Shown piece by piece: positions 63,351 through 64,000 of a DNA stretch of 64,000 bases. The translations under genes were made by a program, and so were the position numbers. The stretch lies in assembly GCF_005871185.1 (NCBI RefSeq), contig NZ_SWKN01000006.1, positions 62,001-126,000 of the forward strand, given 5' to 3'. Positions within the stretch are counted from its first letter, which is position 1; every line of letters begins with the position of its first letter. Source of the stretch: Limnobacter alexandrii (lineage in GTDB: Bacteria; Pseudomonadota; Gammaproteobacteria; Burkholderiales; Burkholderiaceae_B). Below the pieces are notes generated by a model, which saw nothing but the letters and a program-made list of their open reading frames with translations, searched no databases and had not been told where the DNA came from.

Positions 63351-64000
63351 CACAGCAACCCAAACCAGACAGCGCTTTTAAAAGCATCGACAACACGATT
63401 GCTTATGCTGGTGCATTGAATGCCTCCGACATTCACATCACACCAACCCCCGTTAATTTTCACGTGCGCTTGCGCATCAACGGCTCTCTCGGCCATGCGC
63501 TAGACCTCCCTAGCGACACCGGCAGGTCACTGATTCAGGCATTCAAGGCAGAAAGCAAAATGAATATTGCTGAAACGCGCCGGCCTCAAGACGCGCGGCT
63601 CACGCGAAACAACATTGACCTTCGACTGGCCACGCATCCCAGCCTGCATGGCGAAAACATGGTGATCCGGCTGCTGAATGGGCACAGGCACATGACACTG
63701 AATGGCTTGGGCTTAAGCCCTGCTGCATTGGTGCACATTCATCAACTGCTTACTGAGGTGAACGGATTAACGCTGATTGCAGGCGCCACCGGCAGCGGAA
63801 AAACAACCACGCTGCACGCCATGCTCAAGAGCCTGGGTGCGCAGGCCGGTCGAATCGCCACGCTAGAAGACCCAGTGGAAATCATCAATCCCGATGCGGT
63901 TCAAACCGACCTTTCGCGGTTGCCGCACATGAATTTTGCCTCGGGCTTGCGTTCGCTCATGCGTCAAGACCCCGACACGATTCTTGTGGGTGAGATCAGG
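63347..64000 (+). CDS. GspE/PilB-family secretion ATPase (partial, cut by the window edge)
   Basis: 218 codons are visible, beginning with ATG overlapping the secretin stop by 4 bp. The core secretion-ATPase domain is plain: an early SDIHI box (GALNASDIHITPT), Walker A GATGSGKTTT at about 146-155, Asp-box LEDPVEI and Walker B DTILVGEIR at the window end. The N terminus goes straight to the SDIH region without the usual N1 domain (about 150 residues) of GspE/PilB, so it is a short form, as in PilT-like or IVb pilus ATPases. It assembles or retracts the pilus or pseudopilus. Confidence 0.88.
   Translation, partial: MTQQPKPDSAFKSIDNTIAYAGALNASDIHITPTPVNFHVRLRINGSLGHALDLPSDTGRSLIQAFKAESKMNIAETRRPQDARLTRNNIDLRLATHPSLHGENMVIRLLNGHRHMTLNGLGLSPAALVHIHQLLTEVNGLTLIAGATGSGKTTTLHAMLKSLGAQAGRIATLEDPVEIINPDAVQTDLSRLPHMNFASGLRSLMRQDPDTILVGEIR

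Overview
The window looks like a chromosomal segment of a betaproteobacterium of the order Burkholderiales with moderate GC; a Limnobacter-like organism is my best guess. The main reason is gene order. The minus strand carries mlaFEDACB, an ABC-2 exporter pair, bolA-like, murA, hisGDCBHAFIE, a HIT protein and tatABC as one tight block, and separately petABC-sspA-sspB. Both arrangements are characteristic of Betaproteobacteria. There is no rRNA, insertion sequence, phage gene or CRISPR array. One tRNA is present (tRNA-Thr, anticodon TGU).

Layout: (1) 1-3.8 kb: an LrgA/LrgB membrane pair, an OmpA-like lipoprotein and the acyl-CoA ligase fadD. (2) 4-11 kb: a fatty-acid beta-oxidation operon (thiolase, hydratase/dehydrogenase, acyl-CoA dehydrogenase), then a CaiB/BaiF CoA-transferase or racemase. 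Two palindromes of the same form, GGTAA-N6-TTACC, lie upstream of it. (3) 11-16 kb: a VapBC toxin-antitoxin pair, a TetR regulator, an unrecognised 417-residue protein, an ammonium transporter preceded by good NtrC and sigma-54 sites, and a DUF599 protein. (4) 15.9-29.6 kb: the most unusual region. A minus-strand operon tamA-tamB-glycosyltransferase stands back to back with a gene for a very acidic protein that has a 121-residue serine-aspartate repeat, followed by a smaller paralogue. The C-terminal half of the glycosyltransferase resembles the TarM/GtfA/SdgA-SdgB enzymes of Gram-positive bacteria, some of which glycosylate SD repeats. (5) 29.6-32.7 kb: an AlkB/XylM-type di-iron membrane hydroxylase with a XylA-like ferredoxin-reductase and a divergent FabR/DesT-like TetR regulator. 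(6) 32.8-38.9 kb: an orphan OmpR-type response regulator, hemA-prfA-prmC-grxD-ubiX, and a convergent methyltransferase. (7) 38.9-43.5 kb: a hairpin-rich non-coding spacer, tRNA-Thr, sspBA and the cytochrome bc1 genes. (8) 43.6-61.2 kb: a Nif3-like protein, a DegQ/DegS-type protease, and the tat-his-murA-mla block. (9) 61.4-64 kb: a secretin of the MshL/PulD type and a GspE/PilB-family ATPase cut by the window edge, the start of a type IV pilus or type II secretion locus.

Most of the window is housekeeping: lipid catabolism, histidine and haem synthesis, translation termination, respiration, Tat export and outer-membrane lipid asymmetry. The candidate for an undescribed system is the TamAB / glycosyltransferase / SD-repeat protein locus. 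Its genes suggest a glycosylated acidic surface protein made and displayed by a Gram-negative cell, with a neighbouring outer-membrane assembly module. The linkage is read from sequence and gene order; function is inference. Start codons were chosen from Shine-Dalgarno position and family fit, and several differ from the longest open frame.
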